Below, in pieces: positions 59,296-60,000 of a stretch of 60,000 nt of DNA. The translations under genes and the position numbers were made by a program. The notes under the pieces are model-generated. The model was given only the letters and a program-made list of their open reading frames with translations, was not told where the DNA came from and made no database searches. How positions within the stretch are numbered: position 1 is the stretch's first letter; each line of letters starts with the position of its first letter. The stretch comes from Antedon mediterranea (Eukaryota; Echinodermata; Crinoidea; Comatulida; Antedonidae): positions 7,504,001 through 7,564,000 of the forward strand of contig NC_092672.1 of the NCBI RefSeq assembly GCF_964355755.1, read 5' to 3'.

Positions 59296-59829
59296 TATAT
59301 TTTGAGGAGTTTCACCAAGCCTTGTCTATTCACAATAATCTATACTGTAGTTCTCACTGCCTGCTGTTGTAAATACTACTGAATACAGTATACAAATTAA
59401 GTAAATATGAACAGTAAAACATCACCCACTTAAACAGCCTAAGGGTATAATTCCTTACATTGGAATGGCAAACATAGCTGTCATTAAATAACTCATTATG
59501 TGAATATTAATTGATTAATTTACAAGGTAAATTGAATATTCTGTTGTTACATGATTGAAATACAACATTAAATATTTTAAGTCACTTTGCACCTGCTTCA
59601 GTACAATACGGTGTATTGACTTGTGTTTTGTATACTATGCGTTTCATACTGTTAAACCTTAAAACAGTAGGCCTACCTTGATATTAGCAAAAATATTAAA
59701 TATAATATTGTAGAATTAGCGGTGCTGCAATTGCCACTATCGTTATGGCATACATGTTTGGGGATTGGTACAGTCAGTATTCGTAAATTAATAATATATA
59801 CAATATTTCTATTTAAATATTCATTTCAG

Positions 59830-60000
59830 ATCCATGTTTAAACTGGGTATGCCCATTCAGCCCATGTATTGTTGATGTTAACGGTGATCCAATGTGTGCC
59901 TGTCCTGTGTGTGCAGACATATATGAACCAGTGTGCAGTACAGACGGAAATACATATCACAGTGAATGTCAGTTTGACAGAGAACGTTGTGTAAATGCCA
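59830..60000 (+). CDS. AGRN: Agrin exon: follistatin/Kazal-like module 4 (cut by window end)
   Basis: Starts after TATTCATTTCAG in the phase left by FS3 (A+AT gives Asn) and runs open to the window edge. Nine of ten FS cysteines are visible: PC-x4-C, SPC, MC-AC-PVC, Kazal core PVCSTDGNTYHSEC, and RC; the tenth and the donor are beyond 60000. The module is canonical, with Ser-Thr-Asp-Gly in the Kazal turn. Confidence 0.94.

Overview
This is an AT-rich stretch of animal nuclear DNA, and the 5' half of one split gene explains all the convincing coding sequence in it. The gene is agrin, a large basement-membrane and synaptic heparan sulfate proteoglycan, on the + strand. Evidence is an N-terminal agrin (NtA) domain exon at 1919-2321, then four separate exons each coding one 10-cysteine follistatin/Kazal-like (FS) module at 45557-45772, 51650-51874, 54597-54818 and 59830 to the window edge. 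Every junction is phase 1 and every donor and acceptor is consensus. The rest of agrin lies beyond base 60000. An invertebrate with agrin, tRNA-derived SINEs with ATT-type tails and many 'taggcctag' runs fits a marine deuterostome such as an echinoderm, but that is inference; the species is not readable from the sequence.

The most interesting find is inside the 43 kb between the NtA exon and the first FS exon. A 34-codon exon at 37805-37907 starts with ATG after an in-frame stop, codes a short basic N-terminus followed by one long hydrophobic segment, and ends in phase 1 at a perfect GTAAGT donor. It is followed by a 36-nt exon at 40417-40452, also phase 1-1, coding a Pro/Thr linker. Both the NtA exon and the transmembrane exon can splice in frame to the linker and then to FS1. 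This is the architecture of vertebrate agrin, where one promoter makes a secreted laminin-binding form (LN) and an internal promoter makes a type II membrane-anchored form (SN). A third, weaker candidate start (51595, an 18-residue hydrophobic leader contiguous with FS2) lies further downstream.

Layout: 1-1650 is upstream flank with a SINE. 1650-2321 holds the LN promoter candidate and NtA exon. 2322-37600 is intron packed with non-coding mobile elements: a 1.07 kb tandem duplication in which only one copy carries a TIR element (filled and empty site side by side), a 2.6 kb fold-back element, three PIF/Harbinger-like elements with 3-bp target duplications, a TTAA-flanked element, and several tandem repeats. 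37600-40452 holds the SN promoter candidate, SN exon and linker exon, the linker being flanked by two direct copies of a repeat with a hammerhead-ribozyme-like core. 45557-60000 carries the FS exons separated by SINEs, small TIR elements and minisatellites. No transposase, reverse transcriptase, rRNA, intact tRNA gene or second protein-coding gene could be supported on either strand.
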